Source of the DNA: Crocinitomicaceae bacterium
GTDB lineage: Bacteria > Bacteroidota > Bacteroidia > Flavobacteriales_D > Crocinitomicaceae
Assembly: GCA_002709305.1 (NCBI GenBank)
Contig: PAQM01000006.1
Location: 62,001 to 126,000, forward strand
DNA length: 64,000 nt
Reading direction: 5' to 3'
The translations under genes were made by a program, and so were the position numbers. Below the pieces are notes generated by a model that was not told the DNA's origin, ran no database searches, and was given only the letters and a program-made list of their open reading frames with translations. The first letter of the stretch is position 1; each line of letters begins with the position of its first letter. Shown piece by piece: positions 38,904 to 48,211 of this stretch.

Positions 38904-39826
38904 TGACAAAAATTCTTTATTACTTATTTATAATTCCTTTATCATATCTACCATTAAAAATATTATATATAATATCAGATTTTTTATATCTACTAATTAC
39001 TTATATAATCCCCTATCGTAAAAAAATTGTAGAAAAAAATATTGACAATAGCTTTCCTGAAAAATCAGCTAAAGAAAAAAAAATAATTAAATTACAATTC
39101 TATCGACATTTAACTGATCTATTAGCCGAAGGCATAAAATCAATAAACATATCAAAAAATGAAATTAATAATAGAGTGAAAATTACTAACCCTGAATTAA
39201 TGGATGAATTATATAAAAAAAAGAAAGATGTGATTCTTGTTTCAGGTCATTATAATAACTGGGAATGGATAGTTAAAGGTCTTAATTTATTCTTTAAACA
39301 TAAAGCAATTGGGATAGGTATGCCACTAAGCTCAAAATTTTGGGATAAAAAAATGAATGAAAGTAGATCTAAATTTAGTATGACAGTTGTTAATTCTATG
39401 AATTATAAAAATGAATTATTAAATAGCAGTAAAAATGAAATAAAATCAATTTTATTATTAGGTGATCAATCTCCTAGTGATTCAAATAAAAGTTATTGGA
39501 TGACATTTTTAAATCAAGATACACCAGTTCTTTTTGGTACAGAAATGATTGCACATGATCTTAATTATTCAGTTGTTTTTTTGTCTGTAAAAAAAATTAA
39601 AAGAGGCTATTACAGTATAAATCTTAATTTAATCACACATGAACCACACAAATTAAATTGGGGAGAAATTACAGAAGCTCACACAAAGCTATTAGAAAAA
39701 GAAATCATTTCTAAGCCACAATACTGGCTATGGTCTCATAAAAGATGGAAACGTGAAATACCAAAAGATTTAAATAAGTTGAAAATTAAACAAAAGGAAA
39801 AATTCAATTCTAGGTTTTATAAATAG
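38903..39826 (+). CDS. LpxL/HtrB-type lysophospholipid/lipid A acyltransferase
   Basis: A 307-residue protein with an N-terminal membrane anchor (YYLFIIPLSYLPLKILYII). The acyltransferase motif SGHYNNWEW is followed by LGDQSPSD and the KPQYWLWSHKRWKRE segment, as in LpxL/LpxM late acyltransferases of lipid A. It acts at the inner membrane. Which acyl chain it adds cannot be told. It overlaps rarA by one base. Confidence 0.88.
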   Translation: MTKILYYLFIIPLSYLPLKILYIISDFLYLLITYIIPYRKKIVEKNIDNSFPEKSAKEKKIIKLQFYRHLTDLLAEGIKSINISKNEINNRVKITNPELMDELYKKKKDVILVSGHYNNWEWIVKGLNLFFKHKAIGIGMPLSSKFWDKKMNESRSKFSMTVVNSMNYKNELLNSSKNEIKSILLLGDQSPSDSNKSYWMTFLNQDTPVLFGTEMIAHDLNYSVVFLSVKKIKRGYYSINLNLITHEPHKLNWGEITEAHTKLLEKEIISKPQYWLWSHKRWKREIPKDLNKLKIKQKEKFNSRFYK

Positions 39827-39876
39827 AAATATAAAAATTATACTAATAATTATTTCATTCTAATTTGGAAAATAAC

Positions 39877-40524
39877 ATGTCAATAATTGAAAAAGTAAAA
39901 TCAATAATTTTCGAGAAATTCAAAGATGAACCTACAGGACATGACTGGTATCATATTGAACGCGTATTAACACTATCAAAATATCTACAGTCAAAAGAAG
40001 GTGGGAATTTAACAATAATTCAATTATCTGCTTTATTACATGATATTTCAGATTACAAATTTAATGGAGGTAAAATAAATAAAGGTGGTGAAGTCGCTTA
40101 TTCACTTTTAACAAAATTAGAATGTGATAAAATAACAGCAAAAAAAGTTAAATATATTGTAGACAATGTTAGCTATAAAGGAGCTAAAGTAGATACTGAA
40201 ATGAAATTATTAGAAGGGAAAATTGTACAAGATGCTGATAGACTAGATGCAATTGGAGCCATAGGAATTGCTAGAACATTTGCTTATGGTGGAAATAAAA
40301 ATCAACCAATTCATGATCCTAATTTAAAATCCAAAAAACATAATTCTTTTGAAGAATATGCAAATTCAAAGACTAGTTCAATTAATCACTTTTATGAGAA
40401 ATTACTACTTTTAAAAAGTAGATTTAATACTGTAACAGCAAAAAAAATTGCTGAACACAGACATCAGTATATGGAAAAATTCTTAAATGAATTTTTTAAT
40501 GAATGGAATTTTAAATCCAAATAA
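39877..40524 (+). CDS. HD-domain phosphohydrolase (YedJ-like)
   Basis: About 215 residues from the ATG at 39877, MSIIEKVKSIIFEKF; a TTG at 39865 is possible but less likely. The metal-binding motif order is HDWYHIERVL, LLHDISDYKF and QDADRLDAIGAIGIAR, typical of HD proteins. The C-terminus is helical. A nucleotide or phosphoester is the likely substrate. It precedes the glucokinase gene by seven bases. Confidence 0.88.
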   Translation: MSIIEKVKSIIFEKFKDEPTGHDWYHIERVLTLSKYLQSKEGGNLTIIQLSALLHDISDYKFNGGKINKGGEVAYSLLTKLECDKITAKKVKYIVDNVSYKGAKVDTEMKLLEGKIVQDADRLDAIGAIGIARTFAYGGNKNQPIHDPNLKSKKHNSFEEYANSKTSSINHFYEKLLLLKSRFNTVTAKKIAEHRHQYMEKFLNEFFNEWNFKSK

Positions 40525-40531
40525 ATTAAAT

Positions 40532-41473
40532 ATGATCAATAAACTTGTATTGGGAATTGATATTGGAGGAACGAATTCAGTTTTTGGGTTAGTTGATCAA
40601 AATGGAAAAATTCATTTTCAAAAAACACTGAAAACATCATTATACCCAACTCCTGAAAAATTAGTAAATGAAATTTATAATTATCTCAATAAAATTAATG
40701 GTTTTAAAAAAATTATAGGAATTGGCATAGGAGCTCCGAATGGTAACTTTTTTACTGGATCTATTGAATTTGCTCCAAATTTAAAATGGGATGGTAAAAT
40801 TCCTTTAGCAGAAATGTTTAAAGAAAAATTTAAATTAAATGTTATACTAACTAATGATGCGAATGCTGCAGCAATAGGTGAAATGATTTACGGAGCAGCA
40901 AAAGATTTAGACAACTTTGTTATTATAACACTTGGTACAGGTCTTGGAAGCGGTGTAGTTAATAAAAGAAAGCTAATATATGGTCATGATGGTTTTGCAG
41001 GCGAATATGGTCACATTAGAGTGATTAAAAATGGGAGGCTGTGTGGATGCGGAAGAAAAGGATGTTTAGAAGCTTATGTTTCTGCCACTGGTGTTACACG
41101 CTCAATATATGAACTTGATTCAAAAAACAAATCAAAATCGAAATTAAAACAAATAAAAAACCCTAGTTCAAAGGATGTATTTAATCTTGCAAAAAAAGGA
41201 GATTTGTTTAGTATTGAAATAATAGATTATACAGCAAAAATATTAGGTTCTTCTTTAGCTGAATTCTCTTGTTTTAATAGCCCTAAAGCATATATATTAT
41301 TCGGTGGTATTGCCCAAAATGGAAATATTTTCGCACAAAAAGTAAAAAGATATATGGAAAAAAACTTACTTAATATTTATAAAGATAAAATTGAAATTAG
41401 AATATCTCAACTACATAACAGAAACGCAGCATTACTAGGATCAGCATCATTAATATGGAATAACAATAATTAG
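40532..41473 (+). CDS. glk: ROK-family glucokinase
   Basis: About 313 residues from the ATG at 40532, which opens on MINKLVLGIDIGGTNSVFG. An upstream start at 40487 would overlap the HD gene. DIGGTN binds phosphate, LTNDANAAAIGE and GTGLGSGVV are core motifs, and CGCGRKGCLEAYVSATG is the ROK zinc site. It phosphorylates glucose or a related hexose. It is followed after one base by GH92, so released hexose could enter here. Confidence 0.92.
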   Translation: MINKLVLGIDIGGTNSVFGLVDQNGKIHFQKTLKTSLYPTPEKLVNEIYNYLNKINGFKKIIGIGIGAPNGNFFTGSIEFAPNLKWDGKIPLAEMFKEKFKLNVILTNDANAAAIGEMIYGAAKDLDNFVIITLGTGLGSGVVNKRKLIYGHDGFAGEYGHIRVIKNGRLCGCGRKGCLEAYVSATGVTRSIYELDSKNKSKSKLKQIKNPSSKDVFNLAKKGDLFSIEIIDYTAKILGSSLAEFSCFNSPKAYILFGGIAQNGNIFAQKVKRYMEKNLLNIYKDKIEIRISQLHNRNAALLGSASLIWNNNN

Positions 41474-41474
41474 T

Positions 41475-44447
41475 ATGAAATTAATCTTAATTATATCTTT
41501 TTTTTCTATTAATATTTTATATGGTACATCGCAAATTGATGAGTTAAAAGTAGCCGAAAAGAAAAGTGATAATCAAATAAAAAAAATACTTTCAGATAAT
41601 GATTCTTTTTCGAAATCATTATATGTTAATCCTTTTATAGGTACTGGTGGTCACGGTCATACATATCCAGGTGCTTCTGCCCCATTTGGCATGATACAAT
41701 TGAGCCCTGATACTAGACATGAAGGATGGGATGGTTGTTCTGGTTATCATTATTCAGATTCAATTATCTATGGATTTAGTCACACTCACCTCAGCGGAAC
41801 AGGAATTCCAGATTATGGAGATTTATTGATTATCCCTCAAAATAAAAAAGCTAAAATTAATCCAGGTTACATACAAAAAAATGGATATGGAGATATTTTC
41901 TATCATAAATCAGAATATGCATCCCCTGGATTTTATAGAGTTCATTTAGAAAATGGAAATATTGATGTTCGTCTAACTGTCAGTGATAGATGTGGTTTTC
42001 ATGAATATAAATTTAATAAATCTCAAGGTAAAAAGTTCATACTTATAGACCTAGACCATAGAGATAAACTGATTGACAGTAAAATAAATATAATTGATAA
42101 ACAAACATTATCAGGCTATAGAATATCTCAAGATTGGGCTGAAGAACAACACTTTTATTTTTATTTAAAAACAAATGTAGAATATGAAAAAGCTCATATT
42201 TATAAAAAAAATGGAAAAAATAAACTATTACTTACTTTTCCTAAAGAATCAAATACGATAAAAGTTAAAGTTGGAATTTCTTCTGTTGATGAAATTGGGG
42301 CAAAATCAAATTTAGAATCTGAGATTAATCATTGGAATTTTAATAAAACTCGTGCAGAGGTTACAAAAAAATGGAATGAAGAATTAAACAAAATCGATTT
42401 CTATTCAAGTGATAAAGAAATAATGACTAATTTCTATACAAGTTTATACCACTCTTTCTTAGCTCCAAATATATTCAATGATACAGATAGAAGATACCGC
42501 GGGAGAGATAATAAAATACATAAATTAAAAGAAAATGAATCTAATAACTACACTGTCTTTTCACTATGGGATACCTATAGAGCTACTCACCCACTATACA
42601 CAATAACACAAGTTAATAGGACAAACGATTTCATAAATGTTTTTCTAAGACAATATGAACAAGGAGGAGATTTGCCTGTTTGGGAACTTGCAGCTAATGA
42701 AACTGAATGTATGATAGGTTATCATAGTGTTTCTGTAATTGCAGATGCTTATTCAAAAGGAATAAAAGATTATGACGTTAATAAAGCAGTAGAAGCAATG
42801 AATTCAACTGCTAAGACTAATGAATATGGAAAAAAAGAATTCAGAGAAAATGGATATATAAATTCAGGAGAAGAACCTGAATCAGTTTCAAAAAACTTAG
42901 AATATTCATACGATGATTATTGTATTGGTATAATGCTCGAAAACAAAAAATTTAAAAAAGAAAATACTGCTTTCAATTTCGTGAATTCTTTTGATCCAAA
43001 CACTAAATTCATGAGAGCAAGACGAAGTGGTAAATGGTTCCACCCTTTTAACCCATCGGAAGTTAACTTTAACTATACAGAGGCTAATAGTTGGCAATAT
43101 TCATTATATGCACCACATGCAATTGGAGTTTTAAGAGATCTTTTGGGTGGTAAAGATTCATTAGAACTATGGTTAGACAAGCTGTTTTTGAGTAAATCAA
43201 AATTATCGGGAAGACATCAAGTTGATATAACAGGTTTAATTGGACAATACGCTCATGGTAACGAACCATCTCATCACATATCATATTTATATAATTATAC
43301 AAATGCTCCTGAAAAATGTCAATACTATGTAGATAGAATATTAAAAGAAATGTATTCTAATGAACCTGATGGATTATCTGGCAATGAAGATTGTGGACAA
43401 ATGTCATCATGGTATGTTTTAAGTGCTCTTGGTATATATCAAGTTGCACCGGGTAATCCATATTATGACATTGGAAGGCCTCTAATGGATAAAGCAAAGA
43501 TTAATATGGAGAATGGTAAATCCTTATTAATAAGTGTATTAAATAATAATAATAATAATAAATACATCCAGAAAATATCATATAATGGAAAAGAATTAAA
43601 TCGTCATTATATTAAACATGAAGAATTAATTGCAGGCGGTATCCTTGAATTCAAAATGGGTAATTCTCCTCAATTAAATAGGAAAAAATTCCCACACGCA
43701 CCAACAATAAGCAAACTACCTGAAAATTTTGTTCCGGTCCCATTTTTCAACCAAACAAAACACAATTTTAAGGATACAATAACCGTCAGTATAGATGCAA
43801 TAAAGAATGGACCAACTCAATTGTATTACACTTTAGATGGCACAAAACCCAATAACAGATCTCTCTTATACAAGAATCCAATTAAACTGAATGAATCTAC
43901 AACTATTAAAGCAATTGCCTATAACAATAAAGGAAAAAGCTCTATTATAAGTAATACCTTTTTGAAAAAAGACCCTGAAATTAATCTAATATTAAAATCT
44001 AAATACGCAAATCAATATTCCGCCTCAGGTCCAGAAACTTTGATTGATAAAATTAGAGGTAACAATGAATACAGAACTGGTGATTGGCAGGGATTTTGGG
44101 ATCAAAATTTAATAGCTGAAATAAACTTCGAAAAACCAAGAAAAATAGATACAATTGGAATAGGATTTATTTCAGATATTAAATCATGGATCTTTTTTCC
44201 AAGTGAAATTGAATTTTCAGTTTCTTATGATGGTAAAAAATTTCACAGACTACAAACCATAAAAACCAAAAAACAAACAAAGCAAGACATGTATCCTCAT
44301 CATAAAGATTTTAAAGTCAAAATAAATCAATCAAAAAGGATACAAAAAATACGTGTTATAGCTAAAAATTATGGGAAATGCCCCCCATGGCATCTTGGAA
44401 ATGGAAATGATACATGGCTTTTTGCAGATGAAATATTTTTTAATTAA
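41475..44447 (+). CDS. GH92 alpha-mannosidase with chitobiase-like and F5/8-type C-terminal domains
   Basis: A 990-residue secreted exo-mannosidase. A signal peptide covers residues 1-20. The GH92 N-terminal part opens YVNPFIGTGGHGHTYPGA with PFGMIQLSPD and FSHTHLSGTG. The catalytic domain has VFSLWDTYRATHPL, LPVWELAANETECMIGYH and SGNEDCGQMSSWYVLSALG, where the acid residues lie. After about 770, LYYTLDGTKPNNRS marks a CHB_HEX-type domain. The last 150 residues (YSASGPETLIDK, then LFADEIFF) resemble an F5/8 discoidin fold. It removes calcium-dependent alpha-mannose from glycans. It is the only glycoside hydrolase in the window. Confidence 0.93.
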   Translation: MKLILIISFFSINILYGTSQIDELKVAEKKSDNQIKKILSDNDSFSKSLYVNPFIGTGGHGHTYPGASAPFGMIQLSPDTRHEGWDGCSGYHYSDSIIYGFSHTHLSGTGIPDYGDLLIIPQNKKAKINPGYIQKNGYGDIFYHKSEYASPGFYRVHLENGNIDVRLTVSDRCGFHEYKFNKSQGKKFILIDLDHRDKLIDSKINIIDKQTLSGYRISQDWAEEQHFYFYLKTNVEYEKAHIYKKNGKNKLLLTFPKESNTIKVKVGISSVDEIGAKSNLESEINHWNFNKTRAEVTKKWNEELNKIDFYSSDKEIMTNFYTSLYHSFLAPNIFNDTDRRYRGRDNKIHKLKENESNNYTVFSLWDTYRATHPLYTITQVNRTNDFINVFLRQYEQGGDLPVWELAANETECMIGYHSVSVIADAYSKGIKDYDVNKAVEAMNSTAKTNEYGKKEFRENGYINSGEEPESVSKNLEYSYDDYCIGIMLENKKFKKENTAFNFVNSFDPNTKFMRARRSGKWFHPFNPSEVNFNYTEANSWQYSLYAPHAIGVLRDLLGGKDSLELWLDKLFLSKSKLSGRHQVDITGLIGQYAHGNEPSHHISYLYNYTNAPEKCQYYVDRILKEMYSNEPDGLSGNEDCGQMSSWYVLSALGIYQVAPGNPYYDIGRPLMDKAKINMENGKSLLISVLNNNNNNKYIQKISYNGKELNRHYIKHEELIAGGILEFKMGNSPQLNRKKFPHAPTISKLPENFVPVPFFNQTKHNFKDTITVSIDAIKNGPTQLYYTLDGTKPNNRSLLYKNPIKLNESTTIKAIAYNNKGKSSIISNTFLKKDPEINLILKSKYANQYSASGPETLIDKIRGNNEYRTGDWQGFWDQNLIAEINFEKPRKIDTIGIGFISDIKSWIFFPSEIEFSVSYDGKKFHRLQTIKTKKQTKQDMYPHHKDFKVKINQSKRIQKIRVIAKNYGKCPPWHLGNGNDTWLFADEIFFN

Positions 44448-44480
44448 TTATAAAACACAAAATCATTTAACCCATAAATA

Positions 44481-45284
44481 ATGGACATTATTTATATGTT
44501 TAATCAACAAATATATACTGAAACTGATAAATTTCCAGATTACATTATTGCAATATTTTTTTTTACTCCTATTATATTAGGTTTATTTTTTTTTATAAGA
44601 AACAAAAGATTTGATAAAAAATGGGATTCAGGTATCTTTCCTGAGAAATATAAATTTAACCAAGATAATTTACTAGAAGCATATTTATGTTTAGCGGCTT
44701 TAATTATACAGCTAAAGAAAACAGAGAAATCTAAGAAAATTTTATTTATAAATAGCTATTTCAATCGATACTTCAAAAAAAGCAATTATAACTTTAGTGA
44801 TTCATTAATTTATTCATTTAAACACCCCATACAAATCAATACAGTAACTCATTGGTTAAAAAAAAACATAAAAGATAGAATTGAAAGAATACACGTCATA
44901 TATTTTTTAACTGGAATTACAATGATTGATGGTAAAATATCACTTAAGGAAAAAAAAATATTAATTCTAATTAGTATGCAATTAGAAATAAACATAAATG
45001 ATTTAGACAGGATTATATTAATATATAATTCTTATAGAGAAAGTATAGAAAAAAATAAATCAAGAAAAATAAATACACCTGAAAAGATTATGCAATCCAG
45101 TAGAATATTAGGAGTAAAAACTGATTCTAGTATTGAAGAAATTAAAAAAGCATACCGTAAAATGGTAAAATTACATCATCCTGATAGATTCCAAAAATCA
45201 GGGATAGAGCACATAAAAATAGCAGAAGAAAAATTTATACAAATTCAAAATGCTTATAAAACAATGACAAATTCAAAATGCTAA
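44481..45284 (+). CDS. J-domain membrane protein (DjlA-like)
   Basis: A 267-residue protein. One membrane segment (YIIAIFFFTPIILGLFFFI, residues 21-39) precedes a helical region that looks TerB-like (FLTGITMIDGKISLKEKKIL). A C-terminal J domain follows at about 200-267 (RILGVKTDSSIEEIKKAYRK, HHPDRF with the HPD motif). It would be a DnaK co-chaperone at the membrane. The gap after GH92 is 33 bases. Confidence 0.88.
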   Translation: MDIIYMFNQQIYTETDKFPDYIIAIFFFTPIILGLFFFIRNKRFDKKWDSGIFPEKYKFNQDNLLEAYLCLAALIIQLKKTEKSKKILFINSYFNRYFKKSNYNFSDSLIYSFKHPIQINTVTHWLKKNIKDRIERIHVIYFLTGITMIDGKISLKEKKILILISMQLEININDLDRIILIYNSYRESIEKNKSRKINTPEKIMQSSRILGVKTDSSIEEIKKAYRKMVKLHHPDRFQKSGIEHIKIAEEKFIQIQNAYKTMTNSKC

Positions 45285-45290
45285 AAAAAG

Positions 45291-46337
45291 CTATGTCAAA
45301 TCATTTAGCCATTTTAAAACATTAACTCCATCAGCATAATCATCTATTTTTGGATATTGAGACATACCAAAATTAATGTGTGATCTACTAACAACAATTT
45401 GAATTTGTTTTTCATGAGTTTTTATATACTTTTCAACTTCTTCTTTTGATTTGTAAAATTGAAAATGAATCATTGATAAAGGAGAAAATAGATCATTTGA
45501 CTCCCTTAATAAAACAAAATCATTATCGTATAATTTTTCTTTACTCATTAAATATATAGCCTTATTATAATCATAGTTATTTGCATACTTATTATTATAA
45601 ATAACATTTCTGTGATTAACAATACCCTCAAAAAAATGTTTTAAATTATACCCTTCCGGAAAAAAAATATGTGAAACATTTCTACATCCTAATCCAAAAT
45701 AATCAAAAATATCATGTCCTAATTTATTTATCTCATCTATAGTTTCAGAACCTTCTATTATTGCTACAGAAGTTCTATTTGATCTAAAAATGTATGGATA
45801 TTTACCAAAATATTCCTTAAAAAAATTTAATGAATTATCACTCCCTGTAGCAATAACGGCATCAATATTTTTTACTATACCTGTTGTAAATTCAATTCTA
45901 TTTTTTAATTCTGGTAAAAAAGTAAATAAATAATTAATAAGTGATGGAATTAGAGTCTTGTCATTGGAACTTAGCTTACAAATTGCCTTATTCCCAGATA
46001 ACAAAACACATAATAAATCATGAAATCCTACTAATGGAATATTACCAGCCATTATTATAGCTATATATTTTGGTTTATCAGTGAAAGAATAATTAGAAAC
46101 CCAATTTTTCAAATCAATTTCATTTAAAAAATTAGCATTAGAAATAATACTTTGGGATACATTCTCTTTGGTAAACCAACCATTATATGATATTTGAGAA
46201 TCAATTAAAGCAAGAATATCATTATACATTTCTTCATCGATACTCAACAAAGAATTATTCCATTTTTTCTTATTTCCCAGTGATAACATTAAATTACCTA
46301 AATGAGATAATGCTTTAATTATATCTTTTTGTTTCAC
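45291..46337 (-). CDS. Acyl-CoA reductase (LuxC-like)
   Basis: A 348-residue protein beginning with GTG (MKQKDIIKAL). The aldehyde-dehydrogenase-like fold has IIMAGNIPLVGFHDLL, GNKAICKLSSND, VIATGSDNS and a catalytic-Cys loop YFGLGCRNVSHIFFP (Cys 218). It reduces acyl-CoA or acyl thioester to aldehyde. In Bacteroidota this gene is commonly divergent from the ferredoxin gene, as here. A perfect 16-base palindrome lies eight bases upstream of the start. Confidence 0.86.
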   Translation of the reverse strand: MKQKDIIKALSHLGNLMLSLGNKKKWNNSLLSIDEEMYNDILALIDSQISYNGWFTKENVSQSIISNANFLNEIDLKNWVSNYSFTDKPKYIAIIMAGNIPLVGFHDLLCVLLSGNKAICKLSSNDKTLIPSLINYLFTFLPELKNRIEFTTGIVKNIDAVIATGSDNSLNFFKEYFGKYPYIFRSNRTSVAIIEGSETIDEINKLGHDIFDYFGLGCRNVSHIFFPEGYNLKHFFEGIVNHRNVIYNNKYANNYDYNKAIYLMSKEKLYDNDFVLLRESNDLFSPLSMIHFQFYKSKEEVEKYIKTHEKQIQIVVSRSHINFGMSQYPKIDDYADGVNVLKWLNDLT

Positions 46338-46345
46338 ACTATAAA

Positions 46346-46361
46346 ATTATTCTAGAATAAT
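46346..46361. promoter_or_regulatory. Perfect palindrome in the acyl-CoA reductase/ferredoxin intergenic region
   Basis: ATTATTCTAGAATAAT is fully self-complementary and sits between the divergent genes, eight bases from the reductase start codon. This is consistent with a dimeric repressor site, but no binding protein is known to me. Confidence 0.4.
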
Positions 46362-46424
46362 AAATATTCTATCTAAATTGACACTTTTTCAATATTACAA
46401 CAAAAATAATTAATGTTCTATTTA

Positions 46425-46432
46425 TATATTTG
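46425..46432 (+). promoter_or_regulatory. -7 box of the ferredoxin gene
   Basis: TATATTTG lies 20 bases before the ferredoxin ATG and matches TAnnTTTG. No upstream TTG at the expected spacing is visible. Confidence 0.4.
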
Positions 46433-46452
46433 CATATATTCAACATTTAAGT

Positions 46453-46800
46453 ATGGCTATAATCATTACAGATGAATGCATAAATTGTGGCGCTTGTGAA
46501 CCAGAATGTCCTAACAATGCTATATACGAAGGAGGTGCTGATTGGAAATACTCTGACGGCACATCTTTAAAAGGTATGATTCAAACATCAAGTGGAATTG
46601 AAACTATGGCAGATGATTCAAATGAACCTGTTGATATGGATGTATATTACATAGTTACTGATAAATGTACTGAATGTATTGGATTTCATGATGAACCTCA
46701 ATGTGCAGCTGTTTGCCCTGTTGACTGTTGTGTAGATGACCCTGACTATAGAGAATCAGAGGAAGAACTTTTAGCAAAAAAAGACTTTTTACATCTATAA
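46453..46800 (+). CDS. 4Fe-4S dicluster ferredoxin
   Basis: A 115-residue protein with [12 protein letters not shown] near the N-terminus and [21 protein letters not shown] near residue 75, the paired cluster motifs of a bacterial 2[4Fe-4S] ferredoxin (YfhL/Alvin type) with an acidic linker. It is the cytosolic electron carrier. It is divergent from the acyl-CoA reductase and followed by the SRP RNA gene. Confidence 0.94.
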   Translation: MAIIITDECINCGACEPECPNNAIYEGGADWKYSDGTSLKGMIQTSSGIETMADDSNEPVDMDVYYIVTDKCTECIGFHDEPQCAAVCPVDCCVDDPDYRESEEELLAKKDFLHL

Positions 46801-46824
46801 TTATTTTATTCTTATCCATTTCCA

Positions 46825-46854
46825 TTGTTAAAATCAATATTCATGTTAATTTTG
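46825..46854 (+). promoter_or_regulatory. Promoter of the SRP RNA gene
   Basis: TTG (46825-46827), 19 bases, then TAATTTTG (46847-46854): a full match to the phylum's pattern. It ends four bases before the first base of the RNA stem (46859), consistent with initiation at or near 46859. Confidence 0.7.
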
Positions 46855-46858
46855 TATT

Positions 46859-46955
46859 GGGGTAAGTCTTATACGACCAGCTCCCTCTAAATCCTCCAGG
46901 ACGGGAACGTAGCAAAGGTAGGAGGTTGAGCGGTGCGATATAAGTAGCTTACCCC
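46859..46955 (+). ncRNA. ffs: Signal recognition particle RNA, small bacterial type (4.5S)
   Basis: A long hairpin of about 97 bases. GGGGTAAG (46859-46866) pairs with CTTACCCC (46948-46955), and CTTATA (46868-46873) pairs with TATAAG (46939-46944). GCTC pairs with GAGC, and TCCTCC pairs with GGAGG near the tip. The apical GGAA tetraloop (46104-type loop at 46104+800, that is 46904-46907) is closed by ACG/CGT and flanked by the AGG and AGCA internal-loop bases that Ffh recognises. This is domain IV of SRP RNA without an Alu domain. It has its own promoter. Confidence 0.88.
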
Positions 46956-47014
46956 TCTTTTTATATAATTATAAATACTTTTCAACATAAATAATATTTT
47001 TTAATTCATTCTAG

Positions 47015-47022
47015 TAGATTTG
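47015..47022 (+). promoter_or_regulatory. -7 box of the transaldolase-type gene
   Basis: TAGATTTG lies 19 bases before the ATG at 47042 and fits TAnnTTTG. There is no matched TTG upstream. Confidence 0.35.
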
Positions 47023-47041
47023 TGCTAAACAATATTTTACA

Positions 47042-47698
47042 ATGAAATTTTTTATAGATACAGCTAATTTAGAAGAAATCAAACAAGCAAACGAACTTGG
47101 AATTTTAGATGGTGTAACCACGAATCCCTCTTTAATGGCAAAGGAAGGTATAACAGGTGAAAAAAACATATTAAAACATTATACTGATATTTGCAAAATT
47201 GTTGACGGTCCAGTTAGTGCTGAAGTTATTTCAACTAATTATAATGATATAATAAAAGAGGGAAAAAATCTATCAAAACTCCATAAAAATATTGTAGTAA
47301 AAGTACCCATGATTTCAGAAGGATTAAAAGCAATTAAATACTTCTCTTTAAACGGAATCAAAACAAACTGTACGCTTGTATTTTCAGCTGGTCAAGCTTT
47401 GATAGCAGCAAAAGCTGGAGCAACATATATTTCTCCTTTTTTAGGTAGGTTAGATGATATATCATCAAGTGGTATTGACTTAATTGGTCAAATACGTCAC
47501 ATTTATGATAATTATAACTTTAAAACTGAAATTCTTGCAGCATCTATAAGGCATCCAATGCATATTATTAATTGTGCTGAATTAGGTGCTGATGTTGCAA
47601 CATGTCCACTTAAAGCTATTAAAGACCTGTTAAACCACCCATTAACTGATATTGGACTAGATAAATTCTTAAAAGATTATGCGAAAGGAAATAGCTAG
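47042..47698 (+). CDS. fsa: Fructose-6-phosphate aldolase/transaldolase, small type
   Basis: A 218-residue TIM barrel: [36 protein letters not shown] with the Schiff-base Lys, [10 protein letters not shown], and [10 protein letters not shown]. This is the TalC/FSA group, which acts as transaldolase or F6P aldolase; the window cannot tell which. Its stop overlaps that of the convergent NTF2-like gene by four bases. Confidence 0.92.
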   Translation: MKFFIDTANLEEIKQANELGILDGVTTNPSLMAKEGITGEKNILKHYTDICKIVDGPVSAEVISTNYNDIIKEGKNLSKLHKNIVVKVPMISEGLKAIKYFSLNGIKTNCTLVFSAGQALIAAKAGATYISPFLGRLDDISSSGIDLIGQIRHIYDNYNFKTEILAASIRHPMHIINCAELGADVATCPLKAIKDLLNHPLTDIGLDKFLKDYAKGNS

Positions 47699-48150
47699 AT
47701 TTTTTTATCTCTTAGCTTAATAAACTCTTGAATTTTTTCATTTTCTATTAATACTGTTAAATTATAATAAATAATTTTCCAAGAATCACCATATTTAACC
47801 ATTATACCACTCCCTCTACAATTCCTCATCCACGTATCTAAATCTTCGTCAAACCAGGCTATCTTATTGTTAATAGAAAATCCCCATTTACGATTAGTAG
47901 GTATAAAATTCCAGGTCTTACCTTTATCAAAATATGGCTTAGAAAATTTTAAAAATTCAGATTTTGTCCATCTTTCCTCATCAGCTGTTCCAAGGAAAAC
48001 AAAAGAGGAATCCATAAATTCAAAATATTCTTCGAAATTAGCATTAGCAGCTGAAAGATGCCAATTATCAATAAGTGCATTTAACTTATCTTTTTGATCA
48101 AAAGTTATAAAAGAAATAATGCATAAAATAGTTAACAATATGTATTTCAT
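47695..48150 (-). CDS. Secreted NTF2/SnoaL-like protein
   Basis: A 151-residue protein with an N-terminal signal-like stretch ([17 protein letters not shown]). The NTF2-like alpha+beta fold follows: [34 protein letters not shown] and a final [16 protein letters not shown]. Such small domains bind ligands or are stress-related; no enzymatic residues stand out. It is downstream of the subtilase gene, with the terminator between them. Confidence 0.8.
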   Translation of the reverse strand: MKYILLTILCIISFITFDQKDKLNALIDNWHLSAANANFEEYFEFMDSSFVFLGTADEERWTKSEFLKFSKPYFDKGKTWNFIPTNRKWGFSINNKIAWFDEDLDTWMRNCRGSGIMVKYGDSWKIIYYNLTVLIENEKIQEFIKLRDKKI

Positions 48151-48159
48151 ATGTAAATA

Positions 48160-48190
48160 AAAAAAAGGCTAAATAAATATCTAGCCTTAT
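48160..48190 (-). terminator. Rho-independent terminator of the subtilase gene
   Basis: On the minus strand, AAGGCTA (+ 48182-48188) and TAGCCTT (+ 48165-48171) form a seven-base stem around a ten-base loop and are followed by an eight-T run. It lies about 22 bases after the subtilase stop. Confidence 0.75.
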
Positions 48191-48211
48191 TAAATATAAT
48201 AAGCCTGAATA

